Shown here: positions 1 through 8,976 of the stretch, piece after piece | Position numbering within the stretch: the first letter of the stretch is position 1 | Layout: each line of letters begins with the position of its first letter | NCBI GenBank assembly: GCA_004282745.1 | Contig: SHMT01000008.1 | Coordinates: 82,428 to 146,427 of the forward strand | DNA: 64,000 nt | Origin: Candidatus Scalindua sp. SCAELEC01 | GTDB taxonomy: Bacteria > Planctomycetota > Brocadiia > Brocadiales > Scalinduaceae | Direction of reading: 5' to 3' | Translations under genes and position numbers: made by a program | The notes under the pieces: model-generated | Database searches by the model: none | Told to the model about the DNA's origin: nothing | Seen by the model: the letters and a program-made list of their open reading frames with translations, nothing else

Positions 1-2
1 CG

Positions 3-3000
3 ATTGATTATTTGCCTTACGGAAACAGAAATTTAACCTTCGGGCTTATGATACCGCCTCCAGGATATAATGTAACACAACTCAAAGAACTTGGTAAGCG
101 TGTCGAAAAAAAAATACGCCCTTTTTGGGAAGCGAACGAAAATCCGAATGGCATGGACAATCACCTGTATGAAGTGCCCTCAGATACGTCTCCAAATTCT
201 CCCCTCATCACCCCTCCGCCGATCAAGCATTACTTCCAGGGGGGAGGAAGAAACGGAGCGACCCTTTTTCACGGGTGTATCAGCGCTGATCCCAGACGTG
301 TCACGGATCTGGTAGCACTATTTAAGACATCGACAACACAGGAGACGCTTCCGGGTGTATACTCCTTTGCGTTTCAAAGTCCGTTATTCCGTATTGGCGG
401 CAGAACGGGAGGCGCTGTAAAGATTGATCTGACCGGCTTTGATCAGGAAGACATCAGTCAGTCCGCGTCAGCTTTGTATGGGACATTGGTTCAGGAGTAC
501 GGATCTACTGCCGTTCGTCCGGATCCGGCAAATTTTAATGTGCTGGCGCCAGAGCTGCAGATAATACCTGATCTTGACCGGTTGACAGACCTTAATCTGA
601 CCACTGAAGATCTTGGCCTGACAGTTCAGGCAAACGGCGACGGAGTGCTTTTTCGTAAAGATTATCACCTTGGCGGAGATATCATTGATTTAAAATTGAT
701 TTCCAGGGATGCGGTCGGCCAGACCACGATTACAAATTTTGGCGATGCGAAAATGGCTACTTCTGACGGGGTTATCATGGGACTGAACACGGTATCAGAT
801 TTTAAATGGGTAAGGGAGCCAGAAGAAATCAAGCGGGTAGACCGGCAGAGAGCCGTAACGCTGGAGTTTACCCCGCCGAAAGGGCTGCCGCTTCAGAAGG
901 CAATCAACGGGATAAACCAGAAGGTTTCTGAATTAAAGCAGACAAATGCTATTCTGCCCGGTGTAGAGATTCAACTGGCCGGTTCCGCAAGCAAGTTGAC
1001 CGAAGTGAAGGAGGCGCTACTTGGAGACGGAAGCGTGCTGGGTACGCTGACAAGCGCGTTATTTCTCTCAATAGTGATTGTATACTTGCTCATGTGTATT
1101 TTATTCCAGAGCTGGATATATCCATTCGTCATTATGTTCAGTGTTCCGTTAGCCACTCTTGGCGGATTCCTGGGCTTAGCGCTGGTTCACTACTGGAGCG
1201 TAGTTAACCGCTACATGCCGGCACAAAATCTGGATGTTCTCACGATTATCGGATTCGTCATCCTGGCAGGTGTTGTTGTCAACAATGCGATCTTAATTGT
1301 TGCCCAGACATTGAACTTATTACGATATGACAGGGAACTGGAACCGAACAAGGCGATTTCAATGGCGGTTGAAAGCCGTGTCCGCCCCATCTTCATGAGT
1401 ATGTTAACTTCGGTGGGCGGCATGCTGCCATTGGTTTTAATGCCAGGTTCAGGAGCAGAACTTTACCGCGGTCTGGGAGCTGTTGTGGTGGGAGGGTTGT
1501 TTGTTTCCACTATTTTTACCTTGATCTTTGTTCCGGTTCTGTTAGGCCTGGTGTTTGATCTGAAAGGCAAATTACGATCGATAACACGTATTCAGCACGT
1601 CATGGGGGCATTGCTGCTCATATTCGTTTTCAGCGGCTGTGCGGTGGGAAAAAATTACATTCAACCTCACACTATGGTGAGTGAGGATTGGCAGACCGGC
1701 CTGGAACGCGGATTGGTCTCAAAGCACTCTGAACTGAAACAGTGGTGGACAAGTTTTGAAGACACGCAACTAAATGAATTGATAGGAGATGTGGTTGACG
1801 GAAATTACGATATAAAAATCGCGGTTGCCAGAGTAAGAGAGGCACGAGCCCGGCGTGGCGTCGCCATCGCTAATCTGTTTCCGTTAATTGATGCGTTAGG
1901 GTCGTACTCAAAAAGCAGAAATTCAGAGACTACAGATACAGGCATTAAGAATGTCTCTTTTAACAAGAGACAAACGGTTCCCATAGAGATCTATTCTACC
2001 GGATTCGATTCCTCGTGGGAACTTGATATATTTGGAGGCGTAAGACGTTCCGTTGAAGCGGCCTCTGCGGAAGTGGACGCGATCCATGCCGAGCTGCACG
2101 ATATTATGGTAACCCTGCTTTCGGAGCTTGCGGTAAATTATATAGAGTTAAGAAACATTCAGAATCGTTTAGGGATTGCCAAGGCCAATGTCAATATCCA
2201 GGAAGAGACCTTGAAACTGACAAGGGCGAGGTTTGATTCGGGGCTTACGGATGAACTTGATATCGCGCAGGCTGAAACAAATCTGGAAAACACACGCGCA
2301 GAAATCCCTGCTCTTGAGGAACAACAGAATCAGGCATTAAATCGGATAGCCGTCTTAACGGGAAAACAACCAGGGACGTTACAGGCGCAATTATCCCGGG
2401 TGAAGCCAATTCCGGTGCCACCAAATGACGTTGCGATTGGCCTGCCTGCCGCACTTTTGCTAAGAAGGCCTGATATCCGTGTGGCTGAACGAGTTTTAGC
2501 AGCGGAAACGGCTCGTATTGGAGTGGCTGAATCTGATCTCTATCCAAAGTTCTTTCTCAAAAATTCCTTTGGATTTAGCGCGTCTAATGGAGGAGATGTC
2601 TTTAAACCGGGGAGTCAGACCTTCGGAGTTGGCCCGTCAGTGACATGGCGTTTATTCTCTTCCGGTCAAATTAGAAATAACATTAAGGCTCAAAATGAGC
2701 GGGAAAAGCAGGCCCTCTATCGTTTCCACAATACAGTTCTTTCTGCCCTGGAAGAGGTTGAAAATGCCATTATCTCATATTCTCGTGAAATGAACCGAAG
2801 ATATATTCTTCAAAGAGCGGTTCAGGCCGCCGAAAAAACGGTAAAACTGGCAAAGATTCAGTACACAAACGGGTTGACCGATTTTAACAACCTCTTGCTT
2901 GCGGAACGATCTTTATTTATCTCTCAGGATCAGCTTTCCATTAGCGAAGCACGGGTAAGCAAGAACCTTATCTCATTGTATAAGGCGCTAGGCGGTGGCT

Positions 3001-3023
3001 GGGACTTAGACCGCCAGGGATGA
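3..3023 (+). CDS. RND efflux transporter (C-terminal part) fused in frame to a NodT-type outer-membrane factor lipoprotein; 5' end outside window
   Basis: The frame is open at the window edge, so the gene starts upstream. Residues about 1-525 (counting from base 12) are the second half of an RND (HAE1/AcrB family) inner-membrane pump: porter-domain sequence, then five hydrophobic segments between nt about 1045 and 1560, including the conserved NNAI region. Full RND pumps are about 1040 residues, so roughly half is missing here. Without any stop codon the frame continues through a basic stretch (KGKLRSITRIQ) into a lipoprotein signal (MGALLLIFVFSGC, lipobox Cys at nt 1638-1640) and a complete TolC/NodT outer-membrane factor of about 470 residues. 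An in-frame ATG at 1602 could start a separate OMF, but no Shine-Dalgarno precedes it. Because RND C-termini are cytoplasmic, signal peptidase II cleavage at the internal lipobox would release the OMF from a polyprotein. Probable role: tripartite drug, metal or solvent efflux. Confidence 0.9.
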   Translation: MDYLPYGNRNLTFGLMIPPPGYNVTQLKELGKRVEKKIRPFWEANENPNGMDNHLYEVPSDTSPNSPLITPPPIKHYFQGGGRNGATLFHGCISADPRRVTDLVALFKTSTTQETLPGVYSFAFQSPLFRIGGRTGGAVKIDLTGFDQEDISQSASALYGTLVQEYGSTAVRPDPANFNVLAPELQIIPDLDRLTDLNLTTEDLGLTVQANGDGVLFRKDYHLGGDIIDLKLISRDAVGQTTITNFGDAKMATSDGVIMGLNTVSDFKWVREPEEIKRVDRQRAVTLEFTPPKGLPLQKAINGINQKVSELKQTNAILPGVEIQLAGSASKLTEVKEALLGDGSVLGTLTSALFLSIVIVYLLMCILFQSWIYPFVIMFSVPLATLGGFLGLALVHYWSVVNRYMPAQNLDVLTIIGFVILAGVVVNNAILIVAQTLNLLRYDRELEPNKAISMAVESRVRPIFMSMLTSVGGMLPLVLMPGSGAELYRGLGAVVVGGLFVSTIFTLIFVPVLLGLVFDLKGKLRSITRIQHVMGALLLIFVFSGCAVGKNYIQPHTMVSEDWQTGLERGLVSKHSELKQWWTSFEDTQLNELIGDVVDGNYDIKIAVARVREARARRGVAIANLFPLIDALGSYSKSRNSETTDTGIKNVSFNKRQTVPIEIYSTGFDSSWELDIFGGVRRSVEAASAEVDAIHAELHDIMVTLLSELAVNYIELRNIQNRLGIAKANVNIQEETLKLTRARFDSGLTDELDIAQAETNLENTRAEIPALEEQQNQALNRIAVLTGKQPGTLQAQLSRVKPIPVPPNDVAIGLPAALLLRRPDIRVAERVLAAETARIGVAESDLYPKFFLKNSFGFSASNGGDVFKPGSQTFGVGPSVTWRLFSSGQIRNNIKAQNEREKQALYRFHNTVLSALEEVENAIISYSREMNRRYILQRAVQAAEKTVKLAKIQYTNGLTDFNNLLLAERSLFISQDQLSISEARVSKNLISLYKALGGGWDLDRQG

Positions 3024-3074
3024 TTACTTATGGAGAGCTTGAAGAGTCGTCCCTCGCATCTTGGCAGGTTCTCA

Positions 3075-3113
3075 GGGTGCAGAAAAAAATAACTTGTTGT
3101 TCTTTCCTGGGCC
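3075..3113. repeat. Family C short palindrome, copy 1
   Basis: A GGGTGCAG...CTGGGCCA imperfect palindrome around the shared core AATAACTTGTTGTTCT. The same core recurs near 10737, 29020, 38689 and 44960. It lies just downstream of the efflux gene and could act as a weak terminator hairpin. Confidence 0.6.
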
Positions 3114-3124
3114 ATTAACTAACT

Positions 3125-3272
3125 AGTGTCTGAACGAAAACCCTGTGTTTGAATGAAAAGTGCCCAGGTACAAGGCGCGTAACAATATCGTAACCGGAAC
3201 GTACAATTGTACTTGAGGATTTCGAAATTGTTGCAGCAACGTAGTAGATGGGTAGTTTTCGTTCAAACACTA
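3125..3272 (+). repeat. Family A palindromic repeat, copy A1
   Basis: Begins with two tandem half-sites (GTGTCTGAACGAAAA, then GTGTTTGAATGAAAA), followed by the CCCAGGTACAAGGCGCG core, a central GTACAATTGTAC palindrome, and the right end GATGGGTAGTTTTCG plus TTCAAACAC. The inner arms AACAATATCG and CGAAATTGTT pair with each other. The right end stops 1-2 bp from the vapC stop codon. Confidence 0.9.
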
Positions 3273-3273
3273 A

Positions 3274-3669
3274 CTATACTTTATAAAGCGCCAAGCCTTG
3301 AATCAGATTGAAATGCTTGTCCTCAGTCAGGATAGAGAGGTTGTTTTGGATTGCGATAGCGGAGATGAGGATGTCTGAAAATGGCAGCGTCAGCCCCTTT
3401 TTTCTCAAGGCAGAGGAGAGATAGCCTGCTTTTAGCCAGAGACGCTCAGTCATTTCAACATAATGAAGAGCCATGATAGAATCGAGTATTTTACTCCTCT
3501 CTTTGTCTGATCTAACGCCCTGAGTAAGTTCGTAAAGGACAGGCCCGCAGATAAAAACTTCATTTTCAATCAGTAGCCTTTCAACTACTTGCCCAAAGTC
3601 AGAAGGAGATTTTGGTCTGAAGTAATCAATCCATGCACATGTGTCAGGCAAAACGGCGCTACTTTTCAA
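3274..3669 (-). CDS. vapC: VapC-family PIN-domain ribonuclease toxin
   Basis: A 131-residue PIN-domain protein with the four expected acidic active-site residues: D9 (in PDTCAWID), E47 (in LYELTQG), D99 (in FSDILIS) and D117 (in LTEDKHF). PIN toxins are Mg-dependent RNases, usually cutting initiator tRNA or rRNA loops. Its start overlaps the end of the upstream vapB-like antitoxin by 11 bases, the normal antitoxin-first, translationally coupled arrangement. The TAG stop (3274-3276) is directly abutted by palindromic repeat A1. Length and motifs look intact, so it is probably active. Confidence 0.9.
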   Translation of the reverse strand: MKSSAVLPDTCAWIDYFRPKSPSDFGQVVERLLIENEVFICGPVLYELTQGVRSDKERSKILDSIMALHYVEMTERLWLKAGYLSSALRKKGLTLPFSDILISAIAIQNNLSILTEDKHFNLIQGLALYKV

Positions 3670-3892
3670 TAGCCTTTTCCCTCTCCTTCTGTGCGGTCAA
3701 CTCCCGCTCTTCCTCTTTTTTCCAATCATAATCTATCTGTACCTTGCCTTTCAGTGAAAGAAGGGCTTCAAGCTTTTCCTTACGAAGGTACTCTTCCATG
3801 GCTCTAACTATAGCCTTTGTTTTTGACTTTTCCCCCGTAATTCTCTGCACTTCTGACACAAGCTTGTCTGGTATGTTTAATGTCGCACGCAT
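3659..3892 (-). CDS. vapB: VapB-type ribbon-helix-helix antitoxin
   Basis: About 77 residues beginning MRATLNIPDKLVSEV, a ribbon-helix-helix DNA-binding N-terminus, followed by a charged C-terminal tail rich in E and K that would bind the toxin. I chose the ATG at 3892 because AAAAGGTG lies 5-7 bases upstream; a GTG three codons earlier (3901) is the alternative. It should neutralise the VapC encoded downstream and autorepress the operon. The 11-base overlap with vapC supports coupling. Confidence 0.85.
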   Translation of the reverse strand: MRATLNIPDKLVSEVQRITGEKSKTKAIVRAMEEYLRKEKLEALLSLKGKVQIDYDWKKEEERELTAQKEREKAIEK

Positions 3893-4009
3893 GTTAATCA
3901 CCTTTTTAATATGCTTTCATCTTATATTTAAAGACTCGACTTGTCAAGAAGTTGTTTTTTAATAGGAAAATAGGGGTCAAAAATAGGGTCCATTCTTGGC
4001 TACATACTT

Positions 4010-4318
4010 TCACGTATCCACCTTATTTAGGTTCAATCCTTTTTCTTTGGCGTATAAAGCAGCTTTGCGGTGGAGATCACGTACAGTACGTACGTTGAAG
4101 CTTCTACGAAAGGATTGATCTGGTTCAATACCTTCGTTTTGACAGAGCTTTAGATAATCCTCAACAGCTTCTTCAAAAGCGCGTTTTAAATTTTCTACCG
4201 TTGTACCTTCATAATTTACAAGGCTTCTAATATATTCAATCTTTCCAAAAAATACTTGATCTTCATCACTATAGTGCGCTGATCCATGATATCCCTTATA
4301 ATGAATCATGTCCTTCAT
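4010..4318 (-). CDS. hicB: HicB-family antitoxin
   Basis: 102 residues matching the HicB layout: an N-terminal partial RNase-H-like fold with the signature YKGYHGSAHYSDEDQVFFGK, an EEAVEDYLKLC helix, and a C-terminal ribbon-helix-helix-like region (FNVRTVRDLHRKAALYAKEKG). The start has a GGAGG eight bases upstream. HicB normally blocks and co-regulates a HicA mRNA-cleaving toxin encoded next to it. Only a short relic of a possible hicA is visible immediately upstream, so this antitoxin may be orphaned. Confidence 0.85.
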   Translation of the reverse strand: MKDMIHYKGYHGSAHYSDEDQVFFGKIEYIRSLVNYEGTTVENLKRAFEEAVEDYLKLCQNEGIEPDQSFRRSFNVRTVRDLHRKAALYAKEKGLNLNKVDT

Positions 4319-4440
4319 ATCATATCCTCCGGTTCTAACACATCTAATTTCTGGTCTATGGCATATCGCTTTAAGACATTTTGGGGATGAGGTTTGGGGT
4401 GATAAACTCTAACACTACAGGTGACACAAATAACAGAGGC
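4315..4440 (-). pseudogene. Possible 3' relic of a hicA-like toxin gene
   Basis: Reading into hicB on the minus strand there is an open stretch ending ...RVYHPKPHPQNVLKRY and then LDVLEPEDMI, whose TGA overlaps the hicB ATG (ATGA arrangement). The coupling and the HPKPHP motif resemble the C-terminus of HicA-type toxins, but the N-terminal part with the catalytic His is absent because another small gene ends at 4444. I infer a truncated toxin; similarity is weak. Confidence 0.35.
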
Positions 4441-4443
4441 CGG

Positions 4444-4665
4444 TCAACCATTTACTTTCTCCTCCTCTTTTATAAGTTGTTGATAAAGTCCCCCTATTTG
4501 TTCAATACATTTTTCCAAAGTTTTTGTTGGATTCGGTGCATCTTTTACATGGCTTTTAATTGCGTTATGCAAATTAATGATTGTTGCATTAATTGAATGT
4601 GCTTGTTCTTCGTGGGTAAGTTCTTCAAAAGTTTTTGTGTCTCCTTTATGGCGTGGTTTTGACAT
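4444..4665 (-). CDS. Small hypothetical protein (73 aa)
   Basis: A 73-residue, highly charged, probably helical protein (MSKPRHKGDTKTFEELTHEE...) without membrane segments or cysteine motifs. A purine-rich AGAGAGAAAAAAG stretch precedes the ATG. It lies directly upstream of the hicB/hicA relic on the same strand and could belong to that addiction locus. I do not recognise the family. Confidence 0.5.
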   Translation of the reverse strand: MSKPRHKGDTKTFEELTHEEQAHSINATIINLHNAIKSHVKDAPNPTKTLEKCIEQIGGLYQQLIKEEEKVNG

Positions 4666-4897
4666 AACTTTTTTCTCTCTCTTTGTAATAAGGTTTTAAC
4701 TGCCAATAATAACCGATTCTAAAATGTTATTGGATTAACGCTAAGACGATTGGACTATATTCAGGCACCTAAAGCAATAAAAAAAGGCTCATTTATCAAC
4801 GGCTGTCTTTAACGCGTTGAATAATCATAATCGTAATCAACCAAAGGGGATTAAGATTATGAGATCAATTTTGAATATGATGAAAAGGTAAAACCAG

Positions 4898-5025
4898 CCA
4901 GTGGTTGAACCAACTGCCCAGGTACAAGGCGCGTAGAAACTCCAGAACCGGAGCGTACTCAAGTACGTGAGGATTCCGGGATTTCTACAGCAACGCCGTA
5001 GATGGGTAGTTGGTTCAACCACTGG
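4898..5025 (+). repeat. Family A palindromic repeat, copy A2
   Basis: 128 bp. Outer arms CCAGTGGTTGAACCAACT and AGTTGGTTCAACCACTGG are perfectly complementary. Inner arms GTAGAAACTCCAGAA and TTCCGGGATTTCTAC pair with little mismatch although they differ from other copies. The centre is GTACTCAAGTAC. The right end abuts the TAA stop (5026-5028) of the TPR gene. Confidence 0.95.
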
Positions 5026-5610
5026 TTACCACCGAACCTTCTGATTCCCACTGTATCGATATTTATTTCCCCACGGAAGGAGCTTGAGCGATTGCACCCT
5101 CTCCTCCCTCTCTTGTTTGACGGGACTAAACAAGGTTGAGAGTTGTTTCTGCCCCAAACGCATTCTCTCTAGATTCTTCTTTGCCTTAAAATCTTCAGGA
5201 TCTATTTTTAAAGCCTTTGTATACTCTTCCGCAGCACTGATAAAGTCCATTTCCGTTGCAATCAAATTGGCCTTATTGTAAATTGCATACTCTTTTATAA
5301 CGAGCTTGTCAGATTGTGCTGCTTTTTTGAATTCTCCCTTGGCCCTCTCCTCATCTCCCAGGAGCATCAGGACAACCCCCGTATTATAGGCAATGTAGGG
5401 GTCTTCAATTCCCAATAGTTTTGAGAACTGATAAAATTTTGAGTTCCTGGCCTCTTCAAGATTATCCATAGCACTCATATATCTCCCCATGGACACATCC
5501 CTGTCCGCATTTTTAACGAGTGTGCTTTGATTCCAAAAACCCCTGCCATAAGCAATGAAAACAATTGCCAGGATAAGGAGCAACATCTTTAACAACATAG
5601 TTTTATTCAT
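5026..5610 (-). CDS. BatC-like TPR membrane-anchored protein
   Basis: About 194 residues with one N-terminal membrane anchor (MLLKMLLLILAIVFIAYG) and tetratricopeptide repeats in the periplasmic part (YIAYNTGVVLMLLGDEERAK; AIYNKANLIATEMDFISAAE). I chose the ATG at 5610 because GAGGAG sits eight bases upstream; the longer frame begins at a TTG. It is the last gene of the minus-strand moxR-DUF58-BatD-BatA/B set, where BatC-type TPR proteins act as scaffolds for the VWA proteins. Its stop codon is flanked by repeat A2, which may double as the operon terminator. Confidence 0.8.
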   Translation of the reverse strand: MNKTMLLKMLLLILAIVFIAYGRGFWNQSTLVKNADRDVSMGRYMSAMDNLEEARNSKFYQFSKLLGIEDPYIAYNTGVVLMLLGDEERAKGEFKKAAQSDKLVIKEYAIYNKANLIATEMDFISAAEEYTKALKIDPEDFKAKKNLERMRLGQKQLSTLFSPVKQEREERVQSLKLLPWGNKYRYSGNQKVRW

Positions 5611-5647
5611 CTCTTTTCTCCTCAAATTCTTTGCTAGACCCTTTGTT

Positions 5648-6670
5648 TCAGGGAAATTTCAACCAGACATTTTCAATCAGAACCATCCCGAAAAGGAAAC
5701 AGATACTCACCGCTGTAGGAATAAAGAATAGATCTCTTTTCTTCAACACCTTCTCGGCGATAATCCTCTCTTTCTCAATCTCATTTATCTCTTCATAAAA
5801 CGCTTCAACCTCTTCATAATCCTCTGCCTCAAAATATTTCCCTCCGGTTGATTCTACCCCTTCCTTCAAAGATGCTACCCTTTCTGCTGCCTGCTCATAT
5901 TCAACACCGGTTTCACCAGATGCAGGTACAGAGATTACGTATGTCTTGATCCCCAACCTTTTCGCAAACCGAAGAGGCCTGACAGGTTTTATCCCAACAT
6001 TATAAATCCCGTCAGTAAATAAAACTATTACCTTGTTCTTCATAGTCCCCTTTTTCTCAACCATCTTTACAAAATCAATGGCATACTTCCCAAGCCCACT
6101 TACCTTGTTTATGCTCTTTCTGATTTTGTCAATTTCAAAGGTTTGCCCCAATTCCCCTTCAATGAGAGCAAGAGTAGAGGTGAAAATCCCTTCACCAATT
6201 GCAGTCCTGACCCCAACAAGCTGGGGCTTAATACGGTCTAACGACTTTTCCAAAAGCGGTGTCTCCCATGTAGGTAAGACAATAAGGGCCGCATCCGTAC
6301 CATAAATCGTTATACCTATCATGTCGTTAGCTCTTTTTTTAATAAAATCTTTTGCAATATCCTTTATTTTCTCCATTGCTTCCCCCGTCATACTAAACGA
6401 AGTATCAATTGAAAGCATTATTTCACGCCCTTGAAATGTTGTCTCGGTCTCGTAATAATCCGACTGGGGTTTAGAAAAGGCAAGGGTTGCAAAAAAGATA
6501 GAAAAAAAACAGAGGTACCGAGGTACGTGTATAAAAAACGATTTAATGCTTGTTGCGCCCTTCAAGTGATAAATACTCGAATACCCGAGATATTTTCTCT
6601 CCCTCTTAAAAAATAGAAGAAAAACAAAGGGAATGAGAGCTAACAGGAAGATGGGATATTCAAAATTCAA
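5648..6670 (-). CDS. BatA/BatB-type von Willebrand factor A membrane protein
   Basis: 340 residues: two N-terminal membrane segments (about 5-21 and 50-66), a VWA domain (about 84-300) and a C-terminal membrane segment (about 315-335). The metal-ion-dependent adhesion site is complete: D89, S91 and S93 in DTSFSM, T156 in RTAIGEG and D220 in LFTDG. Only one VWA gene is present, whereas classical aerotolerance operons have batA and batB. The start appears to be a TTG 12 bases after the preceding stop. Such proteins work with the MoxR ATPase in envelope stress or metal-enzyme maturation; the substrate is unknown. Confidence 0.88.
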   Translation of the reverse strand: MNFEYPIFLLALIPFVFLLFFKRERKYLGYSSIYHLKGATSIKSFFIHVPRYLCFFSIFFATLAFSKPQSDYYETETTFQGREIMLSIDTSFSMTGEAMEKIKDIAKDFIKKRANDMIGITIYGTDAALIVLPTWETPLLEKSLDRIKPQLVGVRTAIGEGIFTSTLALIEGELGQTFEIDKIRKSINKVSGLGKYAIDFVKMVEKKGTMKNKVIVLFTDGIYNVGIKPVRPLRFAKRLGIKTYVISVPASGETGVEYEQAAERVASLKEGVESTGGKYFEAEDYEEVEAFYEEINEIEKERIIAEKVLKKRDLFFIPTAVSICFLFGMVLIENVWLKFP

Positions 6671-6682
6671 TAGAGTACTCTT

Positions 6683-8107
6683 TTAATAATAACCGCGCCT
6701 TTTCGCTTCTTTTAAAAGATCTTTTATCTCACTGACAACTTTTTGCAACTCGGCCTTATCAACATCTCCAAAGATCGCTAAATCAAAAGTTTTCAAAACA
6801 TAAAATGATGATTCAATGAGTATGTTTGCCAACTTTTGACCCTTCAGGACATTGATCATTTTCGTCGTCGTAAACGAAAGTACCTTTTCCTTTGGAAGCT
6901 CCACTAAAGAACCCAAAAACACTCTCAAGGCATAACCGGCATTAACCACCCACTTCCTTAATACCTGCTCCTCCGCTTCCAAACTAAACCCATCCACAAG
7001 CGCTTCAAGTCTTTCTGCATGAACCATTGGTGACTCAGCTACCTTCTCTTTCACCACCCTTGAGACCCTGCTAACATATTTTTTACCCTCTAGTACACCT
7101 AAAAAAACTATTACTATTCCACCAAGAAGAATGGGAAGGTATCCCCTTAACCAGATAATTATTTGAGGATAGGTTACCGGCCCCTTAATGCTCTCAAGGG
7201 GCACATCAACCTTTTTCAGCACGCTATTTATCAAAATCGGGATAGCTGGGGCATTTATCTGTTGTGTTTCGAACAACGCTTCACCGTCTTCCTGTACCAA
7301 TAACTCTTCAGTTTTCTTGTAATAGAGAATAGGCAATGAGGGGATCTCAAGCGTATGCTCTTCTTCCGCCAAATCATACACAGAAATTCCGTAATCAACT
7401 ATTAACTTTTTCAACCTACCATCAACCTCTTCTACCTGTTTACAATCAAGGAGTGTAAATGGATCAATTTTACATGTCGTCAAATTCTCTTTTAAAATCT
7501 CTAGATCTTTTTCATGCCAAACCGTTAATTGATAGTGGACCCTGTCCCCAAGGTTTATTACGTCTTTGTCTACAACTGCTTCTAACATAATTGGAACCTT
7601 TTTCAAGGCGACAGGACTCGTTTTTGCCGTTCCTTCAATGTCATTCACCTCATCCTTATAAGGAATAGTAAAGGAGGGGATTGTATACACCCCCTCCTCT
7701 TCTTCATCAGGCAAGGATAGCATGAATGTAATGAGTTGGTAGTCTCTATCATTATTAAAAATTTCTCTCTCTCCAATGGTAACTTTCTCAACCTTAAATG
7801 GAGAGAGGTCCACCTCTTTAAACTGCTCAGTGTCCACGTTAATCCCTAATTTCCACAAAAGCTGTACCGTCAAATGTATCATTTTACCGGATAGAAATCG
7901 GTAGTTTTCAACAAAGGTCCACAGCTCGACTGGCGCACTGATCTCAACGGTTTCGCTCTCTGCCTGCTGCCCATAGCCAATGACATTGGAATCTGAAGCA
8001 GTATCCTTTCCACCGGAATCAGCCTCTTGAGCCCAACATTGCCAACAGGAAAGGAGGAAAACCGTGAAACAAAAATATGTAATGAAAAGCTTCTTTACCT
8101 TTTTAAT
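6683..8107 (-). CDS. BatD/DUF4381-like exported protein, apparently starting at an ATT codon
   Basis: The reading frame is open from 6683 back to a TAA at 8126-8128, but the first ATG, GTG or TTG in frame is the ATG at 7882. The 75 codons upstream of it encode a good signal peptide (KKVKKLFITYF..., then FLLSCWQCWA and QE), so translation must begin near 8107. The codon there is ATT, preceded nine bases earlier by GAGGAG inside the end of the DUF58 gene. The mature part is a BatD-like beta-rich region, one membrane segment (about nt 7150-7105) and a cytoplasmic helical C-terminus resembling DUF4381. It belongs to the Bat operon. A frameshift from DUF58 or a sequencing error are alternatives to ATT initiation. 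Confidence 0.7.
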   Translation of the reverse strand: MKKVKKLFITYFCFTVFLLSCWQCWAQEADSGGKDTASDSNVIGYGQQAESETVEISAPVELWTFVENYRFLSGKMIHLTVQLLWKLGINVDTEQFKEVDLSPFKVEKVTIGEREIFNNDRDYQLITFMLSLPDEEEEGVYTIPSFTIPYKDEVNDIEGTAKTSPVALKKVPIMLEAVVDKDVINLGDRVHYQLTVWHEKDLEILKENLTTCKIDPFTLLDCKQVEEVDGRLKKLIVDYGISVYDLAEEEHTLEIPSLPILYYKKTEELLVQEDGEALFETQQINAPAIPILINSVLKKVDVPLESIKGPVTYPQIIIWLRGYLPILLGGIVIVFLGVLEGKKYVSRVSRVVKEKVAESPMVHAERLEALVDGFSLEAEEQVLRKWVVNAGYALRVFLGSLVELPKEKVLSFTTTKMINVLKGQKLANILIESSFYVLKTFDLAIFGDVDKAELQKVVSEIKDLLKEAKRRGYY

Positions 8108-8949
8108 CGGCTTCTTCTCCTCAATTTATTATCAAAAAAATTCAACAACAACCTTGCCCATTGATCCTCATCCTCGTCTGTCCTGAGGGTAAGGTATTCA
8201 AGGTTAAGTCTGTGAAACAGATCTCTATTTTGCTGGTTTGATACGAGTCCCTGAGATAAGTCCAAATACATCAACTCATCGGACTCCAGGTCCCTTACTG
8301 CCATAAATCCACGAGCCTTTGGAAGTGTCTCCTCCCTAATATCTGAAATAATTATGGGAACAATGTCATGCTTACCGACCAACAATTTAAAAGAGCTTTC
8401 ATAATTAAAGGGTGCGAGAAAATCAGACAGGACAAAGACGAGCGAAGTCGTAGTGTGTAATGTATTCAAGAACTCAAAAGCGCAATTGAGATCAGTGAAC
8501 CCGCCACGAGTTTTGTCATTGTTAAGACTTTCAACAACCTTGAGATTCTCTTTTTGCCCCGATTGCGGAGGTACATATCTTTCAACCCTATCGGTAAATG
8601 TTATAAAACTGACCTGATTTCCTGCCTCTGTGGCCGATTTTACCAAGAGATATAAGAGAGAGGTTTGAATATCCCTCTTCGTAAAACGTGAAGAACCAAA
8701 TTTCTTTGATCCGCTCTTATCGACTAAGAAAAAGATGCAGGTCCTTCTATCCACCAATTTCAATCTAACATGCAAAAGGCCTGTCCTTGTCGTCGTCTTC
8801 CAATCTATTGACCGAAATTCATCGCCTGGTTGATACTGCCTCAACTCATCAAGTTCAACACCCCTGGTAGTCCTTACATAACTATAAAAGACACCTTCAA
8901 AAAGGTTTGAAACTAATTTTTGCATGTGGAAACGAATTCGACGTCTCAT
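8095..8949 (-). CDS. DUF58 domain protein of the MoxR/Bat operon
   Basis: 284 residues with the DUF58 signature GVELDELRQYQPGDEFR followed by SIDWKTTTRTG, then a VWA-like fold (FFLVDKSGSKKFG; FVLSDFLAPF). DUF58 proteins are regularly encoded directly after MoxR ATPases and are thought to bind them. The gene overlaps the start of the BatD-like gene by about 13 bases, implying coupled translation. No clear Shine-Dalgarno precedes the ATG; the ATG at codon 9 is an alternative. About 320 bp separate it from moxR, filled by repeat A3 and possible decayed coding sequence. Confidence 0.88.
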   Translation of the reverse strand: MRRRIRFHMQKLVSNLFEGVFYSYVRTTRGVELDELRQYQPGDEFRSIDWKTTTRTGLLHVRLKLVDRRTCIFFLVDKSGSKKFGSSRFTKRDIQTSLLYLLVKSATEAGNQVSFITFTDRVERYVPPQSGQKENLKVVESLNNDKTRGGFTDLNCAFEFLNTLHTTTSLVFVLSDFLAPFNYESSFKLLVGKHDIVPIIISDIREETLPKARGFMAVRDLESDELMYLDLSQGLVSNQQNRDLFHRLNLEYLTLRTDEDEDQWARLLLNFFDNKLRRRSRLKR

Positions 8950-8976
8950 TATGATTTCAGATTTGGGATTTAAAAT

